Numbered from the stretch's first letter, positions 17,480 through 26,287 are shown. The stretch: 64,000 nt of DNA from an uncultured Paracoccaceae bacterium (GCA_938005545.1 CALKXV010000053.1:1-64000); one strand, 5' to 3'. Made by a program: numbers and translations. The notes: generated by a model from the letters alone, not told the origin.

Positions 17480-18826
17480 TCATTCCATATTAGCGTCGAG
17501 CCACTTTTCCAGCCAATGAATGTTGTAGTCGCCGGTCAGAACATCTTTTTCCTGCAAAAGCGCATGGAACAACGGAACCGTCGTGTCGATCCCATCAACG
17601 ATCAGTTCCGAAAGCGCCCGGCTCAGACGGGCAAGTGCTTCAGGTCGGTCGCGGCCATGGACAATCAGCTTACCGATCAGCGAATCATAGTAGGGCGGGA
17701 TCGAATAGCCCGCGTAAATGGCCGAATCCATCCGCACGCCCAAGCCACCCGGCGCGTGGTACTGGGTGATCTTGCCCGGCGACGGCGAAAAGCCCGGCAG
17801 TTTCTCGGCGTTGATGCGGATTTCAATCGCATGGCCGTTGATGCTGAGATCATCCTGTTCAAAAGACATGGGCTGACCGGCCGCAACCAAAATCTGTTCG
17901 CGCACAAGATCGACGCCGAAGATGCCCTCGGTGACGGGATGTTCGACCTGAAGGCGGGTATTCATTTCAATGAAATAGAATTCGCCGTCTTCAAAAAGGA
18001 ATTCGATGGTGCCCGCGCCGATATAGTTGATGCCAGCCACGGCATCGGCGCAAATCTTGCCGATGCGCGCACGGGTATCGGGATCAATGGCGGGGCCGGG
18101 GGCTTCTTCAAAGACTTTTTGGTGGCGCCGTTGCAGCGAGCAATCGCGCTCGCCCAAATGGACAGCCCTGCCTTTGCCGTCACCAAACACCTGAATTTCG
18201 ATGTGCCGAGGGCGCGTGAGGTATTTTTCGATGTAAACTTCGTCGTTGCCAAAAGCGCTTTTTGCTTCGGACCGGGCTGCCCCAAAAGCGGTCGGCATTT
18301 CTTCGGCGGATGTCGCAAGCTTCATGCCGCGCCCGCCGCCACCTGCGGTGGCTTTGACGATAACCGGATAGCCAAATTCTTCGCCAATGGCCAAAGCGTC
18401 TTCGACAGTCTCAACACCACCATCTGATCCTGGAACGCAAGGCACGCCCAGTTTTTTCATGGTGTCTTTGGCTGCGATCTTGTCGCCCATGACGCGGATG
18501 TGCTCGGCCGATGGCCCAATGAAGGTCAGGCTATGGTCTTCGAGGATTTGTACAAACTTCGCATTCTCAGACAGGAACCCATAACCGGGATGGATCGCTT
18601 GTGCGCCGGTGATTTCGCAGGCCGCCACGATGGCGGGGATCGAAAGATAGCTATCGGTTCCGGATGGCGGGCCAATGCAGATGCTTTCGTCGGCCATGCG
18701 CACATGCATGGCATCGCTATCGGCAGTGGAATGCACGGCAACCGAACGAATGCCCATCTCGCGACAAGCGCGGACGACGCGAAGGGCGATTTCGCCACGG
18801 TTCGCAATCAGGATTTTGTCGAACAT
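17480..18826 (-). CDS. accC: Acetyl-CoA carboxylase, biotin carboxylase subunit
   Basis: The 448-residue product carboxylates biotin on AccB with ATP and bicarbonate, the first half-step of fatty-acid synthesis. It starts [20 protein letters not shown] and shows the ATP-grasp glycine loop [10 protein letters not shown], the [18 protein letters not shown] block and [16 protein letters not shown]. The start at 18826 matches the E. coli N-terminus; six extra codons upstream overlap accB. accB lies immediately upstream with 10 bases between its stop and this ATG. Confidence 0.97.
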   Translation of the reverse strand: MFDKILIANRGEIALRVVRACREMGIRSVAVHSTADSDAMHVRMADESICIGPPSGTDSYLSIPAIVAACEITGAQAIHPGYGFLSENAKFVQILEDHSLTFIGPSAEHIRVMGDKIAAKDTMKKLGVPCVPGSDGGVETVEDALAIGEEFGYPVIVKATAGGGGRGMKLATSAEEMPTAFGAARSEAKSAFGNDEVYIEKYLTRPRHIEIQVFGDGKGRAVHLGERDCSLQRRHQKVFEEAPGPAIDPDTRARIGKICADAVAGINYIGAGTIEFLFEDGEFYFIEMNTRLQVEHPVTEGIFGVDLVREQILVAAGQPMSFEQDDLSINGHAIEIRINAEKLPGFSPSPGKITQYHAPGGLGVRMDSAIYAGYSIPPYYDSLIGKLIVHGRDRPEALARLSRALSELIVDGIDTTVPLFHALLQEKDVLTGDYNIHWLEKWLDANME

Positions 18827-18836
18827 CTGCCGTTGC

Positions 18837-19331
18837 CTACTCAACCACCATCAAGGGCGCGCCGAATTCTACCGGTGCGCCATCTTCGACGAGGATGCGT
18901 TTGACCGTGCCGGATGTCGGCGCCGGGATCTGGTTCATGGTTTTCATGGCTTCGATAATCAACAGCGTGTCGCCTGCGCTGATCGTGTCGCCAACTTTGA
19001 CGAAAGGCGGCGCATCGGGTTCAGCCGACAAATAAACGGTTCCAACCATTGGCGATGTCACAGCCCCCGGCAAAGTCGCGGGATCGCTGGCTTCGCTTGG
19101 GCCAGCATCGCTTGGTGCAACGGCGGCTGGTGCCGCGACCGGGGCCGGCGGAGCGGGGGCAGCCATTTGCACCGCTACCGGGGCCGTTGCCATGCGGCTG
19201 ACACGCACGTTCAAACTGCCTTCTTCGGGATAGTCCCGCTTGACTTGTAATTCGGAAAGATCGTTGTCGCTTAGAAGCTCGGCCAACGCCTTAATGAACT
19301 CAACGTCGTCGTCGTGCGATCGCTTCGTCAT
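18837..19331 (-). CDS. accB: Acetyl-CoA carboxylase, biotin carboxyl carrier protein
   Basis: The 164-residue product has an N-terminal helix region, an Ala/Pro-rich linker (about residues 55-80) and a C-terminal biotinyl domain. The biotin-accepting lysine is Lys130 in the motif EAMKTMNQ; the residue after Lys is Thr rather than the more common Met or Val. The start at 19331 ([20 protein letters not shown]) fits the family; an in-frame ATG 27 codons upstream is not needed. It forms the accBC pair with the following gene. Confidence 0.95.
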   Translation of the reverse strand: MTKRSHDDDVEFIKALAELLSDNDLSELQVKRDYPEEGSLNVRVSRMATAPVAVQMAAPAPPAPVAAPAAVAPSDAGPSEASDPATLPGAVTSPMVGTVYLSAEPDAPPFVKVGDTISAGDTLLIIEAMKTMNQIPAPTSGTVKRILVEDGAPVEFGAPLMVVE

Positions 19332-19431
19332 TCTTGCCCCATGTTCTGCTCTGTTTTCGTTAACGCAAGTTATAGGCAAGCCGAACGTAAAGGAAAAGGC
19401 CTTCGCTGGCATGGTTTCAAGGTTTTAAAAA

Positions 19432-19447
19432 TTTACCAGTTGATAAA
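19432..19447. promoter_or_regulatory. Degenerate RutR-like operator upstream of preT
   Basis: TTTACCAGTTGATAAA matches the RutR palindrome TTGACCA-N2-TGGTCAA at 11 of 14 arm positions and keeps its own dyad symmetry. It ends 45 bases before the preT start. A perfect copy occurs at 23627-23642 beside the rutR-like gene, which supports the idea that the same repressor controls preTA. This is inference from sequence. Confidence 0.45.
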
Positions 19448-19492
19448 ATATTTTCCTCTTGGCAATCTGCCCCCATCAACAGGAGAGCCTCA

Positions 19493-20836
19493 ATGTCCCA
19501 TTCACCGCGCACGCCCGGAATTGTGTCCGAACGATTGTCCCCCGATGAGCTCGCGCGGAACTTCGAGGATTTGCACGCCCCATACGATGGGCACGAAGCC
19601 ATGGTGGCCGCGGACCGGTGTTATTTCTGCCATGATGCGCCTTGTATCACGGCGTGCCCGACGACGATTGATATCCCGTTGTTCATTCGCCAGATCCAGA
19701 CCGGTCAGCCCGAAGGGGCCGCCAAAACCATCTTCGATCAGAACATTCTGGGTGGGATGTGCGCACGGGTCTGCCCCACGGAAACGCTGTGCGAGGACGC
19801 TTGCGTGCGCGAAGCCGCCGAAGGCAAGCCGGTTGAAATCGGGCGACTTCAGCGGTTTGCGACGGATGCTTTGATGGCCAAGGGCGTGCATCCCTATGAA
19901 CGCGCGGCTTCAACGGGAAAAAAAATCGCAGTCGTTGGGGCCGGGCCTGCCGGACTGGCCTGTGCGCACCGTGCGGCGATGTTGGGTCACGACGTGGTGG
20001 TTTATGATGCGCGTCCGAAACCGGGTGGGCTGAACGAATACGGAATCGCAAGTTACAAAACCGTTGGTGGATTTGCCCAGGCCGAAGTGGCTTGGCTGTT
20101 GCAGATCGGCGGGATTGAGATGCGCCATGACCAAAAATTGGGCAGTGCGATGACGTTGGATACTTTAACGTCAGAGTATGACGCGGTGTTTCTGGGGCTT
20201 GGTTTGGGCGGCGTGAACAGCCTTGGTGCCGATGGGGCCGACAAAGACAACGTTGACGATGCGGTCGGGTTTATCGCCGATCTGCGGCAAGCCGGTGATT
20301 TGACAAAACTACCTGTGGGCCGAAACGTCGTTGTGATCGGTGGCGGTATGACGGCTGTGGATGCTGCTGTTCAATCCAAGCTTTTGGGGGCTGATGACGT
20401 CACAATCGTCTATCGCCGGGGTCGGGACGCGATGCCTGCAAGTGGTTTTGAACAGGATTTGGCCGCCTCCAAGGGGGTGCGGTTGGTGTTCAACGCGCAA
20501 CCAAAGGCGGTTTACGGCAATGGCACGGTGTGTGAGATTGAATTTGAATACACCGAAAGTGGCGCAGCCGGTTTGACCGGCACGGGCGAAACCTTCCGGC
20601 TTCCTGCGGATCAGGCCTTTATGGCCATTGGCCAAACCCTTGCAGACGCGCCTGACGGGTTGACGCTTGAGCGCGGAAAAATTGCGGTGGATGGTGCGGG
20701 CAAAACCTCAGTCGCCAAGGTCTGGGCCGGTGGCGATTGTGCGACTGGTGGCGATGATCTGACCGTGACGGCGGTGGCCGAAGGGCGCGATGCGGCGGAA
20801 GATATTCACAACGAACTGATGCAATCAGCAGGCTAG
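19493..20836 (+). CDS. preT: NAD-dependent dihydropyrimidine dehydrogenase subunit PreT
   Basis: The 447-residue product is the flavin/NAD(P)H-handling half of bacterial dihydropyrimidine dehydrogenase, which reduces uracil and thymine to dihydro forms. It has an N-terminal Fe-S cysteine domain (CYFCHDAPCITACPT, MCARVCPTETLCEDAC), an FAD-binding VVGAGPAGLACAHRAAMLGH motif near residue 145 and an NAD site VVIGGGMTAVDAAVQSKLLG. It resembles the glutamate synthase beta-subunit fold. AGGAGAG precedes the ATG. preA follows by 24 bases. Confidence 0.95.
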   Translation: MSHSPRTPGIVSERLSPDELARNFEDLHAPYDGHEAMVAADRCYFCHDAPCITACPTTIDIPLFIRQIQTGQPEGAAKTIFDQNILGGMCARVCPTETLCEDACVREAAEGKPVEIGRLQRFATDALMAKGVHPYERAASTGKKIAVVGAGPAGLACAHRAAMLGHDVVVYDARPKPGGLNEYGIASYKTVGGFAQAEVAWLLQIGGIEMRHDQKLGSAMTLDTLTSEYDAVFLGLGLGGVNSLGADGADKDNVDDAVGFIADLRQAGDLTKLPVGRNVVVIGGGMTAVDAAVQSKLLGADDVTIVYRRGRDAMPASGFEQDLAASKGVRLVFNAQPKAVYGNGTVCEIEFEYTESGAAGLTGTGETFRLPADQAFMAIGQTLADAPDGLTLERGKIAVDGAGKTSVAKVWAGGDCATGGDDLTVTAVAEGRDAAEDIHNELMQSAG

Positions 20837-20860
20837 GGCGCTTGCTACGGGAGATCTGAG

Positions 20861-22165
20861 ATGGCTGATCTGACGACGACTTTCGCGGGCATCAAAAGCC
20901 CAAATCCCTTTTGGCTGGCGTCCGCGCCGCCAACCGACAAAGAATACAACGTCCGGCGTGCCTTTGAGGCTGGCTGGGGCGGTGTGGTTTGGAAAACGCT
21001 GGGCGAAGCGGGCCCGCCGATCGTGAATGTGAACGGGCCGCGTTATGGCGTGGTATACGGCGCAGATCGGCGTGTTCTTGGGATCAACAACATCGAATTG
21101 ATCACAGACCGCCCGCTTGAAACCAATCTTGAAGAAATCACGCGGGTGAAAAAAGATTTCCCCGACCGCGCCTTGGTGGCCAGCATCATGGTGCCGTGCG
21201 AGGAGGCCGCCTGGAAAGCGATCCTGCCCCGCGTCGAAGACACAGGCTGCGACGGGATCGAGCTGAACTTCGGCTGTCCCCATGGGATGAGCGAGCGGGG
21301 CATGGGCGCCGCCGTGGGCCAAGTGCCTGAATACATTCAGATGGTGACCGAATGGTGCAAGGAACATTGCGACATGCCGGTCATCGTGAAGTTGACGCCG
21401 AACATCACAGATATCCGCTATCCGGCGCGTGCGGCACATGCGGGCCACGCGGATGCCGTCAGCCTGATCAACACGGTGTCGTCCATCACATCGGTGAACC
21501 TTGATACGATGTCGCCCGAACCTTCGATTGACGGCAAAGGCAGCCATGGTGGGTTCTGCGGGCCTGCGGTGAAACCGATGGCGCTGAACATGGTGGCCGA
21601 AATCGCGCGCGATCCGGAAACCGCCGATCTGCCGATCAGCGGCATCGGCGGCGTTACCACGTGGCGAGACGCGGCTGAGTTTTTGGCCCTTGGTGCAGGG
21701 AATGTGCAGGTTTGCACGGCGGCGATGGTTTATGGTTTTGGGATCATCAAGGAATTGACCGCCGGCTTGTCTGGCTGGATGGATGAAAAAGGCTATACCT
21801 CTGTCGCCGAAGTTTCGGGCCGTGCAGTGCCGAATGTGACCGACTGGCAGTACCTGAACCTGAATTACATCGCCAAAGCGCGCATTGATCAGGACGCTTG
21901 CATCAAATGTGGCCGGTGTTATGCGGCCTGCGAAGACACATCGCATCAGGCGATTTCGATGAGTGCGGATCGCACGTTCGAAGTGATCGACGCCGAATGC
22001 GTGGCCTGCAACCTTTGCGTCGATGTGTGCCCGGTCGAAAACTGCATCACAATGGAAGAACTTGCGCCGGGTGTGATTGATACGCGGACCGGAAAGCCCG
22101 TGGATGCGAATTATGCCAACTGGACAACCCACCCCAACAACCCAAGCGCTCGCGCAGCAGAATAG
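20861..22165 (+). CDS. preA: NAD-dependent dihydropyrimidine dehydrogenase subunit PreA
   Basis: The 434-residue product carries the FMN-binding TIM barrel that binds pyrimidine (ELNFGCPHGMSERGMGAAVG, with the active-site Cys region FGCP) and a C-terminal 2[4Fe-4S] ferredoxin domain (CIKCGRCYAACEDTSHQAIS, CVACNLCVDVCPVENC). With PreT it catalyses the first step of reductive pyrimidine degradation. The enzymes for the next two steps lie at 26408 and 23681. A strong hairpin follows the gene. Confidence 0.95.
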   Translation: MADLTTTFAGIKSPNPFWLASAPPTDKEYNVRRAFEAGWGGVVWKTLGEAGPPIVNVNGPRYGVVYGADRRVLGINNIELITDRPLETNLEEITRVKKDFPDRALVASIMVPCEEAAWKAILPRVEDTGCDGIELNFGCPHGMSERGMGAAVGQVPEYIQMVTEWCKEHCDMPVIVKLTPNITDIRYPARAAHAGHADAVSLINTVSSITSVNLDTMSPEPSIDGKGSHGGFCGPAVKPMALNMVAEIARDPETADLPISGIGGVTTWRDAAEFLALGAGNVQVCTAAMVYGFGIIKELTAGLSGWMDEKGYTSVAEVSGRAVPNVTDWQYLNLNYIAKARIDQDACIKCGRCYAACEDTSHQAISMSADRTFEVIDAECVACNLCVDVCPVENCITMEELAPGVIDTRTGKPVDANYANWTTHPNNPSARAAE

Positions 22166-22291
22166 GGGGTGGGCGACATTGCTTTCCCGTTGATCGCGAT
22201 TTTTGGAACAGGCTGAACTGTGCAGATGCACAGTGTCGCAAATACCAAAGACGGCGTTTGCGATTGGCGTTCAGCCCATTTTTCTTGCAAA

Positions 22292-22326
22292 TTGATCAGT
22301 GAGGGGACTTCCCGCTCACTGATCAA
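22292..22326. terminator. Bidirectional hairpin between preA and the convergent gene
   Basis: TTGATCAGTGAG and CTCACTGATCAA form a perfect 12-base stem; inside it GGG/CCC can extend the pairing around ACTT. It lies between the convergent ends of preA and the Pro-rich protein gene and could end transcripts in both directions, though T runs beside it are short. Confidence 0.6.
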
Positions 22327-22346
22327 TGTTTGCGCCCAACGATGCC

Positions 22347-22889
22347 TCAGCGCGCGACATCAACCGAAGCCGGTTCTTTCGGTTCGGAAATTGTGCGCGT
22401 TTCCGTAAAGCTGGCTTCGGCCTTTTCGCTCCGCGTTGGTGGCGGATCGGGTTGTTCCGATGACGCCGCCACTTGGATTTTGGGTTCGATCTCTGGCTCG
22501 CGGGCCACATTTTGGTCCGGGGCAGGTGTCTCGGGCGGCGTTTCTGGCTCAAATTCCACATCGGGCGGGTTAAGCGCGACGCGCGCCTGCCGCTCAAGCG
22601 GTGTTTCTTCGAACGTCGGAGGGGGACCCGTCGGTCGATCTACGGGTGGGAATTTCCGGTCGGTATTTTCGGCGGTTTCCTGATCCCGAAGCCTTGCGAC
22701 AACCGAAGATTGTTCGGGCGCCTGAATGGCAACTGTGGTCTCAGCCTTGATATTGGCCGCAGCGGATTCTCCTGAGCTGGTGCGCGCTGTTTCGGGCGCT
22801 TGCGGCTGCGATGTCTTCTGTGCGGTCAGCGGTTGCGCAGATTGCGCTGGTTTTGCGACTGCACCCGATACATTGGCAGCGGGGAACAT
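22347..22889 (-). CDS. Hypothetical Pro/Glu/Ala-rich protein
   Basis: The 180-residue product is of low complexity: Ala/Gln/Thr-rich at the N-terminus, then Pro/Glu-rich (DVEFEPETPPETPAPDQNV). A better-ordered stretch is RKFPPVDRPTGPPPTFEETP at about residues 80-100, followed by LERQARVAL. No signal peptide or membrane span is visible. GAGG precedes the ATG at 22889; a GTG six codons earlier is possible. It is convergent with preA and lies downstream of the rutR-like gene, separated by 58 bases. Function unknown; an intrinsically disordered protein is likely. Confidence 0.7.
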   Translation of the reverse strand: MFPAANVSGAVAKPAQSAQPLTAQKTSQPQAPETARTSSGESAAANIKAETTVAIQAPEQSSVVARLRDQETAENTDRKFPPVDRPTGPPPTFEETPLERQARVALNPPDVEFEPETPPETPAPDQNVAREPEIEPKIQVAASSEQPDPPPTRSEKAEASFTETRTISEPKEPASVDVAR

Positions 22890-22947
22890 GCTCTTGTCCT
22901 CATACACGCCCCCACAGCAATCCTGTGCGATAGATATGGAGATTTCG

Positions 22948-23571
22948 TTAATTCCCCCGGGGCGTCAGCGTTGCGCGGTACAGGGTCATCAGGAAATCTT
23001 CGGCATCGACATAATGCGCATCGTCGTTGGTGCGTAAAATGCCGCGCACCTGAACGCTGAAATCCGCATAGTGTTGCGTCGTGGCCCAGATCGAGAAGAT
23101 AAGATGAAAGGGGTCGATAGGGGAAATTTTCCCGTCTCTCGACCAGTTTTGAAACAATGCCACCTTGTCATCTACCATTCGGCGCAAGGGGCCCTCGATC
23201 TGATCCAGAATACGCGGTGCCCCTCGGAGGATCTCATTGGCAAATAGCCGACTTTCACGGGGAAAATCCCGGCTGAGTTCCAGTTTCCGGCGGACATAGC
23301 CCAAAATTTCCTCAATCGGATCGCCTTGGCTATCTATCGCCTGAAGCGGATCGAGCCATGTGGTCAAAAGCGACGATAGGACTTCGGTGTATATGGCTTC
23401 CTTCGACGGGAAATAGTACAACAGGTTCGGTTTGGACAATTCGGCTGCAATCGCGATTTGATCAATGGTGGCACCGCGAAACCCCTCGGCCGAAAACACA
23501 TCCAATGCGGCGTTCAGAATGCGTTCGCGATTCTTTTGTTGAATCCGCGTACGCGGTTTTTCGACATTCAT
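22948..23571 (-). CDS. rutR: TetR-family regulator of pyrimidine catabolism, RutR-type
   Basis: The 207-residue product has an N-terminal TetR helix-turn-helix (ILNAALDVFSAEGFRGATID, then LSKPNLLYYFPSKEAIYTEV) and a C-terminal domain matching RutR (RLFANEILRGAPRILDQIEG, HLIFSIWATTQHYADFSVQV). RutR of E. coli is released from DNA by uracil or thymine. The start at 23571 is chosen because upstream codons are unlike the family. A perfect RutR palindrome lies 56 bases upstream, in the divergent gap shared with the amidohydrolase gene, so autoregulation and control of the catabolic operon are likely. Confidence 0.9.
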   Translation of the reverse strand: MNVEKPRTRIQQKNRERILNAALDVFSAEGFRGATIDQIAIAAELSKPNLLYYFPSKEAIYTEVLSSLLTTWLDPLQAIDSQGDPIEEILGYVRRKLELSRDFPRESRLFANEILRGAPRILDQIEGPLRRMVDDKVALFQNWSRDGKISPIDPFHLIFSIWATTQHYADFSVQVRGILRTNDDAHYVDAEDFLMTLYRATLTPRGN

Positions 23572-23626
23572 CGCGGGCTCCCTTCGGTACGCGCTTGACT
23601 GGGGTGTGACCTCTGCTAGCGTCATC

Positions 23627-23642
23627 TTGACCATTTGGTCAA
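23627..23642. promoter_or_regulatory. RutR operator, perfect palindrome
   Basis: TTGACCATTTGGTCAA is an exact match to the RutR consensus TTGACCA-N2-TGGTCAA. It lies between rutR (minus, start 23571) and the amidohydrolase gene (plus, start 23681), placed to control both. The matching of operator and RutR-like repressor in one locus strongly supports uracil/thymine-responsive control. Confidence 0.88.
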
Positions 23643-23680
23643 TAAATCATTGAATGACCACGAAGCCAAGAGGACGTGAT

Positions 23681-24931
23681 ATGACCACACCAGCCGCCAA
23701 TATGCGCATTGATGGAGATCGTTTGTGGGATGCGCTGATGGAGATGGCCAAAATTGGCCCCGGTGTTGCAGGTGGTAACAATCGCCAGACCCTGACGGAC
23801 GAAGACAGCGAAGGCCGCCATCTGTTCCAAAAGTGGTGCGAAGCGGCAGGTTGTTCGATGGGTGTTGACGAGATGGGCAATATGTTTGCCCGCCGCGAAG
23901 GCGCAGACCCCGATGCTTTGCCGGTTTATGTGGGATCACATCTGGACACACAGCCCACGGGCGGCAAATACGACGGGGTGCTGGGTGTTCTGGGCGGTCT
24001 GGAAATCATTCGCACCCTGAATGATCTTGGCATCCAGACGAAACATCCCATCGTTGTGACCAATTGGACGAACGAAGAAGGCACACGCTATGCACCTGCA
24101 ATGCTGGCCTCGGGCGTTTTCGCAGGCAAGCACACGTTGGACTGGGCTTATGACAAGGTGGATGCCGACGGCAAACGGTTTGGCGACGAGTTGGAACGGA
24201 TCGGCTGGAAGGGAAGCGAAAAAGTCGGCGCGCGAGACATGCATGCCTTTTTTGAACTGCACATCGAACAGGGCCCGATTTTGGAGGCCGAGGGCAAAGA
24301 CATCGGCGTCGTCACCCATGGCCAGGGCCTGCGCTGGATCGAATGCACGGTGACGGGTAAGGAAAGCCACACCGGCTCAACGCCGATGCACATGCGCAAA
24401 AATGCGGGTCGGGGTTTGGCCGTGGTGACCGAGTTGGTGCATGAAATCGCGATGAAAAACCAGCCGAATGCGGTTGGCGCGATCGGGCATATCGACGTTT
24501 ATCCGAATTCACGAAACATCATTCCGGGCAAAGTGGTGTTCACCGTCGATATGCGTACCCACATTCTGGATAAGCTGAACGGCATGGTCGAAGAGTTCAT
24601 GGAACGCGCCGTCGAGCTTTGCGACGACATCGAGGTCGACTTCAAGTGTGAAATCGTGGGCCAGTTCGATCCGCCAGATCTTGATGAGGGCTGCGTCGGC
24701 GCAATCCGCGATGCCGCAGAACGGCTGGGCTATAGCCACATGGATATCGTTTCAGGCGCCGGGCACGACGCCTGCTGGATCAACGATGTGGCACCGACGG
24801 CCATGGTGATGTGCCCCTGTGTGGACGGGTTGAGCCACAACGAGGCCGAAGAGATTTCCAAGGAGTGGTCGACGGCGGGGGCGGATGTTTTGTTCCATGC
24901 GGTGGTCGAGACGGCGGGGATTGTGGGGTGA
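23681..24931 (+). CDS. Zn-dependent amidohydrolase, beta-ureidopropionase / N-carbamoyl-amino-acid hydrolase (M20 family)
   Basis: The 416-residue product is of the HyuC/AllC/PydC branch of the M20 peptidase fold. Metal-binding blocks are VGSHLDTQPTGGKYDGVLGV near residue 85 (His and Asp), NWTNEEGTRYAPAMLASGVF (Glu-Glu) and FELHIEQGPILE; the substrate helix residues RWIECTVTGKESHTGSTPM also fit. In this locus the likely reaction is N-carbamoyl-beta-alanine to beta-alanine, CO2 and ammonia, the third step of reductive pyrimidine degradation. AGAGGA precedes the ATG at 23681. The gene starts 38 bases after the RutR palindrome. Confidence 0.9.
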   Translation: MTTPAANMRIDGDRLWDALMEMAKIGPGVAGGNNRQTLTDEDSEGRHLFQKWCEAAGCSMGVDEMGNMFARREGADPDALPVYVGSHLDTQPTGGKYDGVLGVLGGLEIIRTLNDLGIQTKHPIVVTNWTNEEGTRYAPAMLASGVFAGKHTLDWAYDKVDADGKRFGDELERIGWKGSEKVGARDMHAFFELHIEQGPILEAEGKDIGVVTHGQGLRWIECTVTGKESHTGSTPMHMRKNAGRGLAVVTELVHEIAMKNQPNAVGAIGHIDVYPNSRNIIPGKVVFTVDMRTHILDKLNGMVEEFMERAVELCDDIEVDFKCEIVGQFDPPDLDEGCVGAIRDAAERLGYSHMDIVSGAGHDACWINDVAPTAMVMCPCVDGLSHNEAEEISKEWSTAGADVLFHAVVETAGIVG

Positions 24932-24936
24932 GTTTC

Positions 24937-25038
24937 CTACTTCTTAGGCGGTTTTTGTGGCGGAGTAGATGGCTGCTGGTTAGGCTGCGGAGATTCTCGA
25001 ATCTTGTCTTTTTCAATTGGTTGCGGAGGTTTTACCAT
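24937..25038 (-). CDS. Possible small Pro-rich protein (33 residues)
   Basis: A minus-strand ORF starting MVKPPQPIEKDKIRESPQPN and ending in PPQKPPKK fits exactly between the amidohydrolase stop and the divergent membrane-protein gene at 25053. AAAGGA lies about 12 bases before the ATG, a long spacing. The Pro/Lys/Gln composition differs from the usual shadow ORFs of this GC-rich genome. It may be paired with the membrane protein. Existence as a gene is uncertain. Confidence 0.3.
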   Translation of the reverse strand: MVKPPQPIEKDKIRESPQPNQQPSTPPQKPPKK

Positions 25039-25052
25039 AGTGGAGAATTCCT

Positions 25053-25544
25053 TTGATTGATGCTGAAAACAATTCTGAATTGATTGATGAAGGCTTTCGT
25101 CTTGCCGAAAAGAATCTAGACTCTCAAATATCACTTGCCCTAGCGGCTGACCAGAGAAGTATCACATTCTGTGGTATTTTAATAGCTGCAATAGCAATTG
25201 CAACAAGTGTTAATGGTGGGTCCGCACAAAGCGTGATCCCGAGTCTTGGAATCGTTTTACTTGGCATATCCGCAGGAATTTCAGCATATTCCGCTCGCCC
25301 CGTTAAAGTGTTTCCCAGTGGTTACGAGATTTCCGGAATTGAAGAAGATCTTGCAGAGAACAGGTCACCTTCCGCAACACGTCTTGATCTGGCCAAGGAA
25401 TTTGAGAAATCGTCTAGGCACAATCGTGAAGTGATTAAAAAAAATGCTCGAGCATTTAAGTGGGCTCTAATAACTTCGTGTATGGGATTTGGTCTTTTAA
25501 TTTGGCCGGACCTAAAACTCGTCATTTGTAGGATTCCAATATGA
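25053..25544 (+). CDS. Two-span membrane protein of unknown function (AT-rich)
   Basis: The 163-residue product begins with an acidic helix (NNSELIDEGFRLAEKNLDSQ), then the motif LALAADQRSITFCGILIAAI leading into two closely spaced membrane spans (about residues 36-55 and 62-80), a cytosolic linker and a third hydrophobic stretch near the C-terminus. The only sensible start is TTG at 25053, with GGAG seven bases upstream. The gene is visibly richer in A and T than its neighbours and splits the pyrimidine genes, which suggests later acquisition. Its TGA overlaps the next ATG (25541-25544). Confidence 0.75.
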   Translation: MIDAENNSELIDEGFRLAEKNLDSQISLALAADQRSITFCGILIAAIAIATSVNGGSAQSVIPSLGIVLLGISAGISAYSARPVKVFPSGYEISGIEEDLAENRSPSATRLDLAKEFEKSSRHNREVIKKNARAFKWALITSCMGFGLLIWPDLKLVICRIPI

Positions 25545-26287
25545 CTCAACATGACTTCACTTTAGATGAGGCCCAAATCCGCATCGACCTCGCGGCGGCT
25601 ATTCGGTTGTCGTGCCGGAACGACTGGCACGAAGGGGTGGCGAACCATTTTTCGGCGGCAGTGTCTGCGGATGGACGAAAGTTCCTCGTGAACCCGCGCT
25701 GGGTGCATTGGAGCCGGGTGCGCGCTTCGGATTTGGTTCTGTGCGATGCGGATGATCCTAGCACGATGGAGCGGCCTGATGCGCCGGACCCGTCGGCTTG
25801 GTCGATCCATTCGGCCTTGCATCGGAACCTGCCGCAGGCGCGGGTCGCGCTCCATATTCATCCGCCCCATGCGACGGCGCTGTGCGGGTTGAAAGACCCG
25901 GTGATCTATCCCATCGATCAGGTGACGGCACGGTTTTACAAACGCATGGCCTATGACATGGCCTTCGGCGGTATCGCGTCCGAAGGCGAAGAGGGCGAGC
26001 GGATTGCGACCACGGTGGGCAATCATCGAAGCGTCATGATGCAGAACCATGGTGTAACGTTGCTTGGTAATACGGTGGCCGAGGCTTGGGACGCGCTTTA
26101 TCATCTGGAACGCGCCGCCAAGACGTTGCTGTTGGCCTATTCCACAGGGCAGCCCTTGCAGGTGATGCCCGATGATCTGGCCGAAGAAACAGCCGCAGAA
26201 TGGGAAACCTACCGCGATGCGGAATTCGCGCATTTTGCCGAGATGAAACGGATGCTTGATAAAGACGAGCCCGATTACAAGGATTGA
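25541..26287 (+). CDS. Class II aldolase/adducin family protein
   Basis: The 248-residue product has the family's zinc-binding histidines in ALHIHPPHATALCGL (about residue 105) and MMQNHGVTLLGNTVAEAWDA near residue 170, plus the N-terminal LSCRNDWHEGVANHFSAAV. Members include L-fuculose-phosphate aldolase and many uncharacterised decarboxylases or aldolases. It lies between the amidohydrolase and dihydropyrimidinase genes. No aldol step is needed in classical pyrimidine reduction, so it may act on a downstream product; the substrate is unknown. Confidence 0.85.
   Translation: MTQHDFTLDEAQIRIDLAAAIRLSCRNDWHEGVANHFSAAVSADGRKFLVNPRWVHWSRVRASDLVLCDADDPSTMERPDAPDPSAWSIHSALHRNLPQARVALHIHPPHATALCGLKDPVIYPIDQVTARFYKRMAYDMAFGGIASEGEEGERIATTVGNHRSVMMQNHGVTLLGNTVAEAWDALYHLERAAKTLLLAYSTGQPLQVMPDDLAEETAAEWETYRDAEFAHFAEMKRMLDKDEPDYKD

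Noticed and set aside
17060-18427. 455-codon plus-strand ORF
   Set aside because: It is antisense to aat and accC, whose products are clearly conserved, and its translation is Arg/His-rich without recognisable motifs.
20825-22231. 468-codon minus-strand ORF
   Set aside because: It lies antisense to preA, which has complete FMN and ferredoxin motifs.
24811-25056. 81-codon plus-strand ORF at the end of the amidohydrolase gene
   Set aside because: It overlaps the conserved C-terminus of the amidohydrolase in another frame and is Arg/Leu/Gly-rich.
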